63,056 nucleotides of DNA from Actinobacillus vicugnae (GTDB lineage Bacteria > Pseudomonadota > Gammaproteobacteria > Enterobacterales > Pasteurellaceae). The first letter of the stretch is position 1, and each line of letters begins with the position of its first letter. A program made the position numbers and the translations under genes. The notes under the pieces were generated by a model. That model was not told the DNA's origin, searched no databases, and worked only from the letters and a program-made list of their open reading frames with translations. The stretch is taken from the NCBI RefSeq assembly GCF_901687125.1, contig NZ_CABFJY010000007.1, forward strand, positions 1-63,056. Direction: 5' to 3'. Below are positions 17,770-28,001 of the stretch, piece after piece.

Positions 17770-18687
17770 ATGTTAAATTCACAGAATCCGCTTTATTTTC
17801 AAACCAAGCCGTATTGGGATTTTCTACGCATTGAAAAACAGGCAAGTGTGCATACACTCACTAATTATCAGCGTCAGCTGCTTGCAGCAAGTGAAATGTT
17901 TAGCCATGCAGGGATTACTTCGTGGCAAGATGTGAATGCGGCAGCAGTGCGTTGGATGCTTACTCAAAGCCATAAACAAGGGCTAAGTGCAAAAAGTATT
18001 GGCTTGCGTTTGGTTGCGTTACGCCAATGGTTTAACTATTTGGTTCAGCAGCAACAAATTAGGGTGAATCCTGCCTTAGGGGTAAAAGCGCCAAAAGCGA
18101 GCAAACATTTGCCCAAGAATATTGATGCGGAACAAGTTGGGCAATTATTGAATAGTGAAGCAAATGAGCCGTCTGATTTGCGAGATCTTGCGATGATGGA
18201 GCTAATGTATAGCTCTGGGTTACGTTTATCAGAGTTACAAGGTTTAGATGTAGGCGATATGGATTTAGCTAGCCGAGAAGTACGTGTGCTAGGTAAAGGG
18301 AATAAGGAACGAATTTTGCCAATAGGTTCGAAAGCCTTACAAGCGTTGAATGCGTGGTTGGCTGTTCGTCCGCAGTTTAATCCACAGAATAATGCGGTGT
18401 TTTTAAATAAACGTGGCGGACGGTTATCGCACCGTTCTATTCAGCTCGTGATGCAAAAATGGGGACAAAAGCAGGGGCTAGAAACGCATTTACATCCGCA
18501 TAAATTGCGCCATTCTTTTGCAACGCATATGTTGGAAGCAAGTGGTGATTTGCGTGCTGTGCAAGAGTTATTGGGGCATAGTAGTTTATCTACTACGCAA
18601 ATTTATACCAATTTAGATTTTCAACATCTTGCACAAATTTATGATGCGACTCACCCGAGAGCGAGACGCAAAGAAGAAGAGGAATAA
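17770..18687 (+). CDS. xerC: Tyrosine recombinase XerC
   Basis: This site-specific recombinase acts with XerD at dif to resolve chromosome dimers. It has 305 residues. The N-terminal SAM-like DNA-binding domain starts [23 protein letters not shown]. In the catalytic domain the active-site residues are visible: Arg in [13 protein letters not shown], His-x-x-Arg in [14 protein letters not shown], His in [12 protein letters not shown] and the nucleophilic Tyr in QIYTNLDF. The gene's stop codon abuts the end of the convergent DUF454 gene. Confidence 0.93.
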   Translation: MLNSQNPLYFQTKPYWDFLRIEKQASVHTLTNYQRQLLAASEMFSHAGITSWQDVNAAAVRWMLTQSHKQGLSAKSIGLRLVALRQWFNYLVQQQQIRVNPALGVKAPKASKHLPKNIDAEQVGQLLNSEANEPSDLRDLAMMELMYSSGLRLSELQGLDVGDMDLASREVRVLGKGNKERILPIGSKALQALNAWLAVRPQFNPQNNAVFLNKRGGRLSHRSIQLVMQKWGQKQGLETHLHPHKLRHSFATHMLEASGDLRAVQELLGHSSLSTTQIYTNLDFQHLAQIYDATHPRARRKEEEE

Positions 18688-19080
18688 TTAAGCGTTTGAG
18701 CGTGTTTGCGTTTGGCTTTCGGCGGGAAGTGTTTCCATTTTGCAGAAGAAATACCAATACTGGCAAATAACCACTGCAACTAGTGCCAGTTTGCCCCAAA
18801 TATTCGGCAACACGAAAAATGACATCAAGCAAAATGGTGCTGAAATCATTAAAATTGTGATTTTTTGTTTCATAGTCATCGCACGTTTTTCATCGTAATC
18901 TTTTAAATATTTTTGATAGATTTTTGTGTGCATAAACCATTGCTGTAGGCGGGGAGAGCTTTTGCTAAAGCAAAATAATGCAAGCAAAAGAAAAGGTGTG
19001 GTGGGTAAGCCTGGCAAGATAGCACCTAAAATACCAAGCCCAATACATAAAAATCCTAGTGAAATATAAAGTAGTTTCAT
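18688..19080 (-). CDS. ybaN: DUF454 (YbaN-like) inner-membrane protein
   Basis: This small membrane protein of 130 residues begins LLYISLGFLCIGLGILGAILPGLPTTPFLLLALFCFSKSSPRL, the hallmark of DUF454/YbaN. About four hydrophobic segments are visible, with the soluble loop RLQQWFMHTKIYQKYLKDYDEKRAM between them. The function is unknown for the family. It converges on xerC with no spacer, so neither has a terminator between the stop codons. Confidence 0.85.
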   Translation of the reverse strand: MKLLYISLGFLCIGLGILGAILPGLPTTPFLLLALFCFSKSSPRLQQWFMHTKIYQKYLKDYDEKRAMTMKQKITILMISAPFCLMSFFVLPNIWGKLALVAVVICQYWYFFCKMETLPAESQTQTRSNA

Positions 19081-19166
19081 TGTAATAGTATCTGCATTTG
19101 ATAATTAATCTCAAACGCAAATACTAGACCTATTTTTAGTAATTTTCAACTAATTATACTAAAAGG

Positions 19167-19958
19167 CTAATTCCACTGAATATTTAACGGTTTAATACCG
19201 ATTTTTTTGGTTTCAAGACACTGTTTTAATTGTGTAATCTGTTGGCAAATTTTATTGGTTACCGCTTGCGCTTCAGCCATTTTTTCTGGCGTTACTCCTT
19301 CTGGCATTTGATTAAATAAAATCGCATTCAATAAACGCTCTGCGTGCATTCCTGCACGACAATAATGCAACACGCCTGCATCCTTAAAGGCAGTGGCAAC
19401 TGTACTAATTTGAGTGGTTGCGATGCCTAATGCGCCATCTTCTCCGCCTAATTCACGAAAGAGTTGATGTTGTGGAAAGCCTCCGCAAGCAAGAAAAAAA
19501 GCACGACGAAAAACGGTATTGCCACCACATGTCATACGCATATGTTGCCAAGCGTAATCAAAATTAGGGTGGCTACTGTAACGTTCATCTATATCAACGG
19601 GTTTGAGTGCTAAACGCACCACGCTGATTTCAGGACGAAAGGTGAAAATGCCTTCTGCAATTTGTAGCGCGCGTGCTTCATAGGCGTCGTCTGCATCCAA
19701 AAACGCAATAAAATCCGCTTCGCTTTGTAATGCCCCCCAGTTCCGAGCCTTAGCTACGCCACCATTTTTCGGCATTTGTTCCACGCGAATTTTATTTGGC
19801 AGTTGCGCCTGTAGGTGTTGAGCAAGCGACAAAGTGTTGTCGGTTGAACCATCATCAATTAACCACAAGGTGCCAAGTTCTGGCTGATTTAATGCACTTT
19901 GTACCGCTCGCACGAGGGTTTGCTCTGCGTTATGGCAAGGGATAATCACATCTATCAT
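19167..19958 (-). CDS. Family 2 glycosyltransferase
   Basis: This GT-A fold glycosyltransferase of 263 residues begins [22 protein letters not shown]. The nucleotide-sugar motif is DDGSTDNT and the DXD-type metal motif is FLDADDAYE. No membrane segment is seen, so it works in the cytoplasm or at the membrane face. It starts within the lpxH stop codon (ATGA overlap), which links it to lipid A / envelope sugar synthesis by position only. Donor and acceptor are unknown. Confidence 0.85.
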   Translation of the reverse strand: MIDVIIPCHNAEQTLVRAVQSALNQPELGTLWLIDDGSTDNTLSLAQHLQAQLPNKIRVEQMPKNGGVAKARNWGALQSEADFIAFLDADDAYEARALQIAEGIFTFRPEISVVRLALKPVDIDERYSSHPNFDYAWQHMRMTCGGNTVFRRAFFLACGGFPQHQLFRELGGEDGALGIATTQISTVATAFKDAGVLHYCRAGMHAERLLNAILFNQMPEGVTPEKMAEAQAVTNKICQQITQLKQCLETKKIGIKPLNIQWN

Positions 19959-20653
19959 ACAAACTCAAATCCTTGTTGATCAAATTTCAAAACAGAAGCG
20001 TAGTCTTCTTTCCAATCGCCTAACACAATACGGGTAAATTCTGGCTCAAAATGCACCGCTTGGCGGTGGGTGTGTCCATGAATTAAATAAGTTGCACCAA
20101 AGCGTTGCACCGTTTCAGCGGTAAACGCTTGATTCACATCCATAATTTCCGCTGCTTTGGATTTTTTGTCTTGCTTACTTTTGGCTCGAATTTTTTGCGC
20201 AATGCGAATGCGTAATGCAAGTGGTAAACGTAAAAATAGCCATTGGCGCCATTTTTGATGCACTTTACGGCGAAATTGCTGATATTTCACATCATCAATA
20301 CAAAGCGTATCACCGTGGCACAGCAAGGTTTTATGACCGTATAAATCCAGCACATAATAATCGGGCAGAAGTTCGATCCCTGTTTGTTGAGCAAAGCGTT
20401 TGCCGAGTAAAAAATCACGATTACCGCAAATAAAATAGCATTTTACGCCACTGGTGGTGAGAGTCGTTAAGGCGGTTTTGACCTGAGTAATCAGCGGAGA
20501 TTGTTCATCATCGCCAATCCAAAAATCGAAGAAGTCGCCTAAGATATAAACACTTTCTGCAAGCGGTGCTTTTTCTCGCATAAATTGCAAAAAGTGTTCA
20601 GTGATCTTAGGCTGAGCCTCGTTAAGGTGTAGATCTGCAATAAAATAAATCAT
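19955..20653 (-). CDS. lpxH: UDP-2,3-diacylglucosamine pyrophosphatase
   Basis: This calcineurin-like metallophosphoesterase makes lipid X from UDP-2,3-diacylglucosamine in lipid A synthesis. Metal-binding motifs are visible in order: [33 protein letters not shown] and LIHGHTHR. The 232-residue form beginning [10 protein letters not shown] is chosen because it matches family length and start; an upstream ATG would add ten unrelated residues. It is followed by the overlapping glycosyltransferase gene. Confidence 0.93.
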   Translation of the reverse strand: MIYFIADLHLNEAQPKITEHFLQFMREKAPLAESVYILGDFFDFWIGDDEQSPLITQVKTALTTLTTSGVKCYFICGNRDFLLGKRFAQQTGIELLPDYYVLDLYGHKTLLCHGDTLCIDDVKYQQFRRKVHQKWRQWLFLRLPLALRIRIAQKIRAKSKQDKKSKAAEIMDVNQAFTAETVQRFGATYLIHGHTHRQAVHFEPEFTRIVLGDWKEDYASVLKFDQQGFEFV

Positions 20654-20668
20654 TTTGGAAATAAAAAA

Positions 20669-20704
20669 CGGTTCAATTTGCAAAATTTTAGCAAAATTGA
20701 ACCG
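20669..20704. terminator. Inverted-repeat terminator built on an uptake-signal pair
   Basis: CGGTTCAATTTGC and GCAAAATTGAACCG form a long stem between the DUF1523 gene and lpxH, ending in the ACCGCTTGT uptake core. Paired uptake sequences acting as terminators are a known Pasteurellaceae habit. Confidence 0.7.
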
Positions 20705-20715
20705 CTTGTAGTAGG

Positions 20716-21240
20716 TTATTCGTTGCGGAAAATGCCACGAATCAGTTGTACAGAAAGGAAGAATAATAGCGCTAATACTGCATATAAAATATAACTAAAG
20801 ATTGGCATTGAACTACTTTCACCTTCTGATAGTGGTTTGATTGAAACAATGTTTCTAAACTCATTTAAGAAGTTGATACGCCAGCCGTAATATTTGATTT
20901 GCACTAGTTGTTTTTCATTTGCATAGGCTTGCGCTTTGGCTTGAATATCAGCAGAACCAAATTTGAAATACGGAGGTAAACCCCAGCCTGTGTCTTCGTT
21001 ACGATAAACCATCACTTTTTTGGTTTCTGGATTTTCAGTAAATAAGAAATATACATCACGTACTTCACCGTCAGCAGGGTTCGCTTTACTGATAATACCA
21101 TCTTTATCCATACGACGAACTTCCATACCTGTTACCATGGTGGTTTCGTAGCTTGGCATCGCATAATTCACTGCTCCACCCAATACAATAAAGAATGAGA
21201 GGGAGACAAGAATGAGAAAATATTTGAACATTGCTTTCAT
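20716..21240 (-). CDS. DUF1523 family membrane protein
   Basis: This 174-residue protein has an N-terminal membrane segment ([23 protein letters not shown]), a periplasmic or extracytoplasmic domain with [13 protein letters not shown] and [23 protein letters not shown], and a second membrane segment near the C-terminus ([21 protein letters not shown]). The pattern matches the DUF1523 family, of unknown function. It lies four bases after tatD and probably shares its transcript. Confidence 0.75.
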   Translation of the reverse strand: MKAMFKYFLILVSLSFFIVLGGAVNYAMPSYETTMVTGMEVRRMDKDGIISKANPADGEVRDVYFLFTENPETKKVMVYRNEDTGWGLPPYFKFGSADIQAKAQAYANEKQLVQIKYYGWRINFLNEFRNIVSIKPLSEGESSSMPIFSYILYAVLALLFFLSVQLIRGIFRNE

Positions 21241-21244
21241 TTGT

Positions 21245-22042
21245 TTAACCTTTTAATATTTGGATTTTGAATAAGTTTTGCACATTTTGTGTAGTAATGC
21301 GAGCTAATTCTTCTGTTGAAACCCCTTTTAATGCCGCAAGATATTCACAGGTTTCGCGCACATAAGCGGGTTGATTCGGTTTACCACGGTATGGAATCGG
21401 CGCCAAATAAGGCGAATCGGTTTCAACTAATAAACGGTCGAGAGGCACTTTGCGCACTACATCACGTAATTCCTCCGCATTGCGGAAGGTAATAATGCCA
21501 GAAATTGAAATATAAAAGCCAATATCTAGTGCACGTTTTGCCATATCCCAATCTTCAGTAAAGCAATGTAATACGCCACCGCAATTTTCTGCTTTGCCTT
21601 CAATCAGCATATCCATAGTATCTTGGCGAGCTGAACGGGTGTGGATAATCAACGGCTTATTCACTTTATTCGCAATCTCAATTTGTTGGCTAAAAATGGT
21701 TTGTTGGAGCGCTTTTGTTTCAGGTGTGTAGTGATAATCTAACCCTGTTTCACCAATTGCCACCACTTTTTCATCTTGCGCAAAGCCAAGTAATTTTGCG
21801 TAATCAAACGCCTCTTCTTCCACATTCAATGGGTGAACGCCGCACGAAAGTGATACATCGTTACGATGAGCGGTAAGCGCTTTCATCGCCTCAAAGCGCC
21901 CGACAGTCGTACAAATTGAAATAAAATGATGCACACCGCGTACTTTCGCATTTTCAATTACCTCATCCACATTTTTATGGCGTGTTTCATAATCTAAAGC
22001 ATCTAAATGACAATGTGAGTCAATAATAAATAAATCGTTCAA
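21245..22042 (-). CDS. ycfH: TatD-family metal-dependent deoxyribonuclease (YcfH type)
   Basis: This TIM-barrel metallohydrolase of 265 residues has the family features [45 protein letters not shown] and [11 protein letters not shown]. The TatD family removes nucleotides from DNA ends and has been linked to repair and quality control. In relatives it follows holB (mltG-tmk-holB-ycfH). Here a toxin-antitoxin pair and a broken gene lie between holB and this gene. Confidence 0.9.
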   Translation of the reverse strand: MNDLFIIDSHCHLDALDYETRHKNVDEVIENAKVRGVHHFISICTTVGRFEAMKALTAHRNDVSLSCGVHPLNVEEEAFDYAKLLGFAQDEKVVAIGETGLDYHYTPETKALQQTIFSQQIEIANKVNKPLIIHTRSARQDTMDMLIEGKAENCGGVLHCFTEDWDMAKRALDIGFYISISGIITFRNAEELRDVVRKVPLDRLLVETDSPYLAPIPYRGKPNQPAYVRETCEYLAALKGVSTEELARITTQNVQNLFKIQILKG

Positions 22043-22051
22043 AGTTTTTTC

Positions 22052-22336
22052 CTACATGTAATGTTTGTGATTCATTCTATTGTTTAGAATACGAACCACG
22101 AAAATATAATTTGATTTAATTTGGTAATAAATAGTATGAGATTGGCAAACAAAACTAAAAATATTTAGCCCAATATCCATTAGTGAAATGCCCATTTTGG
22201 GAAAAGAAGCGATATTTTCTATGGTATTTTTTAAATGGTTTAAGTATTCGTCTGATTGCTTACGTCCAAATTGCTCTGTGGTATAGTGGGTAATAGCTGT
22301 TAAGTCTTGTTTAGCTTTTACCGAGAACTTATACAT
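22052..22336 (-). CDS. parE: ParE-type toxin (RelE/ParE superfamily)
   Basis: This 94-residue toxin begins YKFSVKAKQDLTAITHYTTEQFG, typical of ParE, with ASFPKMG and YYQIKSNYIFVVRILNNRMNH at the C-terminal strand region. Family members poison gyrase. The gene overlaps the antitoxin gene by eight bases and lies downstream of it, the normal ParDE order. All of the fold seems present, so it may be active. Confidence 0.9.
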   Translation of the reverse strand: MYKFSVKAKQDLTAITHYTTEQFGRKQSDEYLNHLKNTIENIASFPKMGISLMDIGLNIFSFVCQSHTIYYQIKSNYIFVVRILNNRMNHKHYM

Positions 22337-22571
22337 TTTCTATTCCTCTTGCCTGGGTAATGATTTCATCAAAAGAATCGTTACATTCTCCACTATCAAT
22401 ACCTTCTTGAATGGAATGGCGCAATTGTACTAAATATTGTTCTTTTTCTTCTAACAAACGTAAGGCTGTACGAACAACCTCACTTGTTGAACCATAACGT
22501 CCGCTTTCTACCATTTGATTAACGAAATCATTTAACGGCTCGCCTAATGTTACACTTGTTGTTCTTGCCAT
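22329..22571 (-). CDS. parD: ParD-type antitoxin (ribbon-helix-helix)
   Basis: This 80-residue antitoxin starts TTSVTLGEPLNDFVNQMVESGRYGSTSEVVRTALRLLEE, the classic ParD ribbon-helix-helix DNA-binding half. The acidic C-terminal half (SGECNDSFDEIITQARG) should wrap around the toxin. Such proteins repress their own operon; a palindrome just upstream (22591-22612) is a likely operator. Confidence 0.92.
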   Translation of the reverse strand: MARTTSVTLGEPLNDFVNQMVESGRYGSTSEVVRTALRLLEEKEQYLVQLRHSIQEGIDSGECNDSFDEIITQARGIENV

Positions 22572-22590
22572 AATAAATCCCTCTTGTGTG

Positions 22591-22612
22591 AACTATTCAT
22601 ACAATAGCAGTT
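22591..22612. promoter_or_regulatory. Palindrome upstream of parD, likely autoregulatory operator
   Basis: AACTATT-N5-AATAGcAGTT carries inverted CTATT/AATAG half-sites 20 bases before the parD start codon. The position and symmetry suit a ParD dimer binding site. Confidence 0.5.
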
Positions 22613-22634
22613 CCTAGACAATAAGTAAAACAAA

Positions 22635-22656
22635 AGGCGATAGATTGTTATCGCCT
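22635..22656. terminator. Hairpin between the parD promoter and the broken DUF3883 gene
   Basis: AGGCGATA and TATCGCCT pair perfectly around a six-base loop, flanked by A and T runs. It could terminate the minus-strand transcript of holB and the broken gene before the parDE promoter. Confidence 0.65.
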
Positions 22657-22667
22657 TACTTAAATAT

Positions 22668-23352
22668 TTATTTTATGTTTACTTTATAGGTAACTTCTTT
22701 CGTACAACCGATAGATTTTATATAGGAAATAGGGTTTTGAATTTCCTCGATTTCTCCTTGTTTGTTTTCTAAATCAGTTATTCTAATCAAATAAATAAAA
22801 GCATTATCCTCTTTACTTTCTAAAACGTTCCATTCATTTTCTGAAAGGTAAAATACACTATTTTTAGAGCGTAAATTAGATTTAACTTCTATAAACCGTT
22901 CTCCATCTTCTGATTTAGAATATAAAACATAACCAGCTACAACATCATCTAAATTATATCTTCAGGGTACACTTCTAGAAAATTAATTTCATCGACTTTA
23001 TCTAATAGCTTGTTTAGGTTGGTATTCTCTTCAATCCACTTTTAAATTGTTTGATAATCTCTTTGTCAATAGTTTTACCTGGTTTCCACCCTCTACTTAG
23101 TACTTTCTTAATTAGTTCCTGGGTATCGATTTCATTATGATTACGATAGTGATCTTTCCGATATGTTGAAAAAATGTTGTTTTAAAAAGCAGAGAATTTT
23201 GAAACTGCAAAATAATACTTTTCACCTATTTCAGTATAGAGAAAATATGCGGGATCCTTTCCTAATAAAGTTTGAATTTCATCCGATGATTAAGGAAAAT
23301 TAATAACATTCTGATAAATATCATTTCCTGATTCTACAAATAAATTTTTCAT
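22668..23352 (-). pseudogene. Broken gene with DUF3883 (NO VEIN C-terminal-like) domain
   Basis: Read on the minus strand, a gene starts at an ATG that overlaps the holB stop codon (TAATG). It can be followed for about 220 codons to a TAA near the parD hairpin. It is interrupted by in-frame stops after VINFP and KFSAF and by frameshifts near KQFKSG and VYPEDI. The last third reads GYVLYSKSEDGERFIEVKSN, then SENEWNVLESK and FIYLIRITDLE, which resembles DUF3883, a domain seen in restriction and defence proteins. Overlap with holB suggests it was once co-translated. Confidence 0.8.
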
Positions 23353-24335
23353 TACTCAAAAACCTCTAAAACTAATTTTGTTAAACAATCCAGCACCATC
23401 AATTCTATATTTACCGCATTCACTTGCTGTAAGTCTTGGCGGGTTTGTTGCAGAATTTGATGACCTTTCAGCAGCGCTTGAGCAGAAAGTTGTTGGCAAA
23501 ATGGCAAAATGCCCGCCTGCAAATCAGGGTTTATCCAATGACTTGCGATATTCATTTTGGCTTTTAACGCATCGCCAAAAAAGCTATCCAGCCATTCTAA
23601 TTGCTGTAAAACGTATTCTTTTTCTGTATCAAAGGCAGAAAACAGTAAATACACATCACGGCTTTTAAAAAAGCGCCAAAAGGTTTGCAAGAAGGTTTTG
23701 CGTGCTTGCAAGCGGTCATTTTCTAAGAAAATTTTGCAAGTGAGCGGACGCTGATGGCATAAGCGCATCGCAATTTCGCAAGACGCAAAATCAAACTGTG
23801 GGGTGTTTGCTTGAAGCCAATCTAGCGCAAGATCGGTTTCTGGCGGATGAATGAGCCAAGTTTGGCAACGACTCTGAATTGTTGGCAACATGGCACTTTG
23901 TAATGGGGCTTCAAGCAAAAAGTACACTCGATCGTGTGGTTCTTCGAGTGTTTTGAGTAATGCATTGCTACTTGCTTCGGTTAGCCGTTCAGCACCACGA
24001 ATATAAACTACCGCATTGCCACCTTGTTGGGCAAAGTTTTGCAATTTAGCATTGGTTTCACGTACTTGATCAATACCAATATCTTTACCATCAATGGGTG
24101 TTAACAGATGAAAATCTGGGTGGTTACCGCTTGCAGCTAATAAACAGCTTTTGCATTGTTGGCAGGCTTGCTCTGCTTGTGGGTTTTGGCAGAGTAGCCA
24201 ATCGGCAAAATGCTGAATCAGATTTTCTGTACCTAACCCTGAATCGGTTTTAAACAATAAGGCGTGATGTCCACGCTCGTGTAAAAACGATTCTGTCAGT
24301 TGTTGATAAGTCTGTTGAAGCCAAGGATATAACAT
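23352..24335 (-). CDS. holB: DNA polymerase III delta' subunit
   Basis: This clamp-loader subunit has 327 residues. The N-terminal AAA+ domain carries HALLFKTDSGLGTENLIQHFADWLLC and the zinc module CQNPQAEQACQQCKSC. The sensor-region sequence SNALLKTLEEPHDRVYFLLEA and SRCQTW are typical of delta'. The P-loop is degenerate (TDSGLGTEN), as in most delta' proteins, which do not hydrolyse ATP. It lies three bases after tmk. The broken DUF3883 gene starts inside its stop codon. Confidence 0.92.
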   Translation of the reverse strand: MLYPWLQQTYQQLTESFLHERGHHALLFKTDSGLGTENLIQHFADWLLCQNPQAEQACQQCKSCLLAASGNHPDFHLLTPIDGKDIGIDQVRETNAKLQNFAQQGGNAVVYIRGAERLTEASSNALLKTLEEPHDRVYFLLEAPLQSAMLPTIQSRCQTWLIHPPETDLALDWLQANTPQFDFASCEIAMRLCHQRPLTCKIFLENDRLQARKTFLQTFWRFFKSRDVYLLFSAFDTEKEYVLQQLEWLDSFFGDALKAKMNIASHWINPDLQAGILPFCQQLSAQALLKGHQILQQTRQDLQQVNAVNIELMVLDCLTKLVLEVFE

Positions 24336-24338
24336 AGT

Positions 24339-24965
24339 TTATTTTGCAATTTTTAGGAAATTTTCGACCGCTTGTTGAATATCTGCACTTACTTGTTCGA
24401 TAGATTGTTCAGCATTGATAATCACCGCTTTTTCGTTATTTTGAGTTAATTCTAAATAACGTTGGCGGGTGCGATAAAAGAAATCAAGACTTTGTTGTTC
24501 AATACGATCTAATTCGCCACGACCTCTTGCACGTGCCAAACCAATAGCAGGATCGATATCAAGGTAAATAGTGAGATCTGGCTCAAATTTACCCAACACC
24601 GTTTCTTTTAGGGTTTCAAGCAAATGGCGATCGATTTGACGTCCACCACCTTGATAAGCCTGAGACGACATATCATGGCGATCCCCTAATACCCATTTTC
24701 CTTCAGCAAGCGCAGGCTTGATTACATTTTCGACTAATTGAATACGAGCCGCATACAGCATCAACAATTCTGCTTTATCAGAAACGGCTTCTTCTGTTTC
24801 GTGCTTAATTAAATAACGTAATTTCTCAGCTAATGGTGTACCGCCTGGTTCACGGGTTTGTACAACATTTTTGCCCGCTTTTGCCAATTGCGACAAAATA
24901 ATTTGATGAGCGGTGGTTTTCCCCGCACCTTCTAAACCTTCAAGGACAATAAATTTTCCACGCAT
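24339..24965 (-). CDS. tmk: Thymidylate kinase
   Basis: This enzyme phosphorylates dTMP to dTDP. It has a P-loop GLEGAGKTT, the DR(Y/H) motif as [15 protein letters not shown], and LID-region arginines [12 protein letters not shown]. The start at [10 protein letters not shown] gives 208 residues, the family norm, and lies one base after the mltG stop codon; a longer frame would run into mltG. It is part of the conserved mltG-tmk-holB block. Confidence 0.95.
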   Translation of the reverse strand: MRGKFIVLEGLEGAGKTTAHQIILSQLAKAGKNVVQTREPGGTPLAEKLRYLIKHETEEAVSDKAELLMLYAARIQLVENVIKPALAEGKWVLGDRHDMSSQAYQGGGRQIDRHLLETLKETVLGKFEPDLTIYLDIDPAIGLARARGRGELDRIEQQSLDFFYRTRQRYLELTQNNEKAVIINAEQSIEQVSADIQQAVENFLKIAK

Positions 24966-24966
24966 A

Positions 24967-26001
24967 TTATTTTTTCTCAAGCTTTCTGTTTCGTTCAATT
25001 TTGATCCATTCACGAACCGCTTGGTTGTGTTCGTCTAAAGTTTTACTAAATTTATGCCCGCCCGTACCGTCTGCGACAAAGTAGAGGTAAGGCGTGTTAG
25101 CAGGTTGTGATACTGCTTTTAATGCCGCTTCACTTGGCATTGCAATCGGTGTTGGTGGTAAGCCATCGATCACATAAGTATTATAAGGCGTTGCTTCTTC
25201 CAAATCTTTTTTACGAATATTGCCGTTATAGCGCTCACCCATACCGTAAATTACCGTTGGGTCGGTTTGTAAGCGCATTTTTAAACGAAGGCGATTAATA
25301 AATACCGAAGCAACTTGTGGGCGTTCGCTTGCTAGTGCAGTTTCTTTCTCAACAATAGAAGCAAGAATTAACATTTCATATGGATTAGCAAGCGGTAGAT
25401 TTTCGGCACGGTTTTGCCAAGCATTTTCTAGCGCTTTTTGCTGTTTTTGGTAAGCTCGTTTGAGGAGCGCTAAATCCGTTGAGTTTGGCACATAGCTATA
25501 AGTATCTGGTGCAATCCAGCCTTCAAGCTTTGCATGGGCAATGCCAAGCAATTGAGCAATTTCTGCTTCTGATTTACCTTTGAGAGTATGTTGCATATAG
25601 CTTGCGTTAGCGAGTTGTTCACGCCATACTTTAAAGGTTTTTCCTTCAATAAATTGCACATTAAGTTGCACTTCTTTTCCCGAGCTAAAATGTTTAAGCA
25701 AATCTTCAACGGTCTTTAAGCCGTTGAGAGAGTAAGTTCCCGCTTTAAATTTGCTGAATTCAGGCTGAAAGCGCATCAGATAAGGTAATAGGCTAACATC
25801 GTTGTGGTTTACAATCCCTTGTTCTTCTAATAATTGCGCCAGTTTTTGGCTGGATATGCCTTTCTCTAAAAGGAAAAATTGATCAGCCTTAGCTGTGATT
25901 GGATGTTTAGCTAAGTCGGACAGTTTGTGATAAGCATAGAAAGCACCGCCTAAAGTGACAACGCCAAGTAGCCCTAACGAGATAAGAAGTTTTTTGATCA
26001 T
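24967..26001 (-). CDS. mltG: Endolytic murein transglycosylase
   Basis: This YceG-family enzyme, anchored by an N-terminal membrane helix ([21 protein letters not shown]), cleaves nascent glycan strands. It has 344 residues: a LysM-like region, then the catalytic domain with [24 protein letters not shown], where the Glu of VEKET is catalytic, and QTDPTVIYG and [10 protein letters not shown]. It is the first gene of the mltG-tmk-holB run. Confidence 0.94.
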   Translation of the reverse strand: MIKKLLISLGLLGVVTLGGAFYAYHKLSDLAKHPITAKADQFFLLEKGISSQKLAQLLEEQGIVNHNDVSLLPYLMRFQPEFSKFKAGTYSLNGLKTVEDLLKHFSSGKEVQLNVQFIEGKTFKVWREQLANASYMQHTLKGKSEAEIAQLLGIAHAKLEGWIAPDTYSYVPNSTDLALLKRAYQKQQKALENAWQNRAENLPLANPYEMLILASIVEKETALASERPQVASVFINRLRLKMRLQTDPTVIYGMGERYNGNIRKKDLEEATPYNTYVIDGLPPTPIAMPSEAALKAVSQPANTPYLYFVADGTGGHKFSKTLDEHNQAVREWIKIERNRKLEKK

Positions 26002-26121
26002 TAAATAAAATTCGCTGTAAATGATATGTGAATAATTGCAGTAAAAATGTTATGAATTTTACACTATAAACACAAGATAAGCGGTGATTTTTTCAAGAAA
26101 ATTTGCAAGTGAATAGATAAG

Positions 26122-26197
26122 TGGTGGGTCGTGAAGGATTCGAACCTTCGACCAACGGATTAAAAGTCCGCTGCTCTACCGACTGAGCTAACGACCC
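26122..26197 (-). tRNA. tRNA-Lys (UUU), copy 1
   Basis: A 76-nt cloverleaf with encoded CCA. The acceptor stem GGGTCGT pairs with ACGACCC, the anticodon loop is CTTTTAA with anticodon TTT, and the T-loop is GTTCGAATC. It is the downstream copy of three identical tRNA genes on the minus strand. Confidence 0.97.
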
Positions 26198-26231
26198 ATT
26201 TCAGATTTAACTGATTTGGAAAGTTCTAAAG

Positions 26232-26307
26232 TGGTGGGTCGTGAAGGATTCGAACCTTCGACCAACGGATTAAAAGTCCGCTGCTCTACCGACTGAGCTA
26301 ACGACCC
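26232..26307 (-). tRNA. tRNA-Lys (UUU), copy 2
   Basis: Identical in sequence to copy 1, with encoded CCA and anticodon TTT. The 34-bp spacers on either side differ, so the array arose by old duplications or is held uniform by gene conversion. Confidence 0.97.
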
Positions 26308-26330
26308 TTTAGAAGAGGTTGCAAGTTAAA

Positions 26331-26406
26331 TGGTGGGTCGTGAAGGATTCGAACCTTCGACCAACGGATTAAAAGTCCGCTGCTCTACCGACTGAGCTAA
26401 CGACCC
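26331..26406 (-). tRNA. tRNA-Lys (UUU), copy 3
   Basis: Identical in sequence to the other two copies. It is the first of the three in the direction of transcription. No other tRNA species is interleaved. Confidence 0.97.
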
Positions 26407-26568
26407 TTAACGTTGCGTAACAGGCGCATATAATACGGATTTAAAAAAAATGGTCAAGCGATTTTTGGCAAAATTATCTTGTTTGAATGGTTTGTAAACG
26501 ATTTTGATTATTTTTGAACAGAAGCGTAGCAAATAGGGATTTTTACGGAGGGTTTAGATAAAAAATAA

Positions 26569-26586
26569 AGCGGTCATTTGACCGCC
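26569..26586. terminator. Terminator made of a head-to-head uptake-signal pair
   Basis: AGCGGTCA-TT-TGACCGCC: two inverted AAGCGGTC-type cores form an 8-bp stem, 10 bases after acpP on its strand. It could act as the acpP terminator. Confidence 0.65.
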
Positions 26587-26596
26587 TCATCTGAAA

Positions 26597-26830
26597 TTAT
26601 GCGTTAGCTTTTGTCACGTAGTCAATCGCTGATTGAACTGTTGTGATTTTTTCAGCTTCTTCATCTGGAATTTCGATATCGAATTCTTCTTCTAAAGCCA
26701 TCACTAACTCAACTGTGTCTAAAGAGTCTGCACCTAAATCTTCAATGAATGAAGCTTCTGGTTTAACGTCTTCAGCTTTAACACCTAATTGATCAACGAT
26801 GATTTTTTTTACGCGTTCTTCAATGCTCAT
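26597..26830 (-). CDS. acpP: Acyl carrier protein
   Basis: This 77-residue carrier protein of fatty acid synthesis has the phosphopantetheine serine in [18 protein letters not shown], the universal ACP motif. The start [17 protein letters not shown] matches the family; a longer upstream frame is spurious. The usual fab genes are not adjacent, so the gene stands alone between the tRNA-Lys array and rpe. Confidence 0.97.
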   Translation of the reverse strand: MSIEERVKKIIVDQLGVKAEDVKPEASFIEDLGADSLDTVELVMALEEEFDIEIPDEEAEKITTVQSAIDYVTKANA

Positions 26831-27107
26831 TTTGTTTTTCCTATGTGAAATTCGCCTAAGTGCGAGAGTTAAATAGTGTAAAGAAAAAAACGCTAAATTC
26901 AACGCTTTTCAAGTAAGGTCAAACCAGCCTCAATTTCTCACACAAGAATTAAAATAGTTTATCCTGCTTAATCGGACAAAAAAGTGGTTGATATTCTAAC
27001 ACTATGAATAGCCTTTATCCATAGCGTATTATGGTTTGTGAGTGAATTTATCACCAACAGGCGGTCGATTTTGGTCATTTTTTTGCAAAATTACACCGCT
27101 TATTCGC

Positions 27108-27782
27108 CTACATTTGCGCTAATTCCGCACGCATTTGATCGATAACCGCTTTGTAGTCAGGTTGATCAAAAATGGCTGAACCCGCCACAAAAGTATCTGC
27201 ACCAGCCTGTGCAATCTCTGCGATATTTTCGATTTTTACACCACCATCAATTTCTAAACGGATTGGATAACCACTTTTATCAATACGACGGCGTGCTTCT
27301 TGTAGTTTCTCTAAGGTTGCTGGAATAAATTTTTGCCCGCCAAAACCTGGATTTACGCCCATTAACAAAATCATATCCACTTTATCCATCACATAATCTA
27401 AGTAACTGAGTGGTGTTGCTGGATTGAATACTAAGCCTGCTTTACAGCCCAAATCGCGGATCATTTGTAATGTGCGATCAATATGATCGGTCGCCTCTGG
27501 GTGGAAAGTAATGTAATTTGCGCCAGCTTTGGCAAAATCAGGAATTAAGCGTTCGACTGGTTTTACCATTAAATGTACATCAATTTCAGCGGTAATTCCG
27601 TAATCACGCAACGCTTTACAAATGGCAGGACCAAAAGTGAGATTTGGTACAAAATGGTTATCCATTACGTCAAAATGAATAATATCGCCACCTGCTTTTA
27701 AGACTTCTGCCACGTCGTCGCCCAAACGAGCAAGATCCGCAGAAAGGATTGAAGGTGCGATTAAAAATGGTTGTTGAGCCAT
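27108..27782 (-). CDS. rpe: Ribulose-phosphate 3-epimerase
   Basis: This TIM-barrel enzyme of the pentose phosphate pathway interconverts ribulose- and xylulose-5-phosphate. It has 224 residues with the landmarks [54 protein letters not shown] and EIDGGVK. The start [11 protein letters not shown] matches the family; an upstream ATG adds nine residues without support. It is followed by an inverted uptake-signal pair. Confidence 0.95.
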   Translation of the reverse strand: MAQQPFLIAPSILSADLARLGDDVAEVLKAGGDIIHFDVMDNHFVPNLTFGPAICKALRDYGITAEIDVHLMVKPVERLIPDFAKAGANYITFHPEATDHIDRTLQMIRDLGCKAGLVFNPATPLSYLDYVMDKVDMILLMGVNPGFGGQKFIPATLEKLQEARRRIDKSGYPIRLEIDGGVKIENIAEIAQAGADTFVAGSAIFDQPDYKAVIDQMRAELAQM

Positions 27783-28001
27783 GTTTGTATCCTTAATAAA
27801 TATAGTCAATCAAAATTGGTGGCTAGCCTATCATAAAATCGTTTAAGAAAAGGCGATCTAAGTCGCAGTTTTGCTATTTAGCTTAAAAAATCGACAAAAA
27901 ATAAATATCCATAAAAAAATTATAGAAATAACAATAATTCTCAGCTAATATATAACCACTTTTTATTTATGGGAATAAATAAGCCTCTGGAGGATTTAAC
28001 A

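Noticed and set aside
27900..28001. Zur box upstream of rpmE2
   Set aside because: Expected from the family, but I found no adequate match to a GAAATGTTATA-type palindrome in the AT-rich leader.
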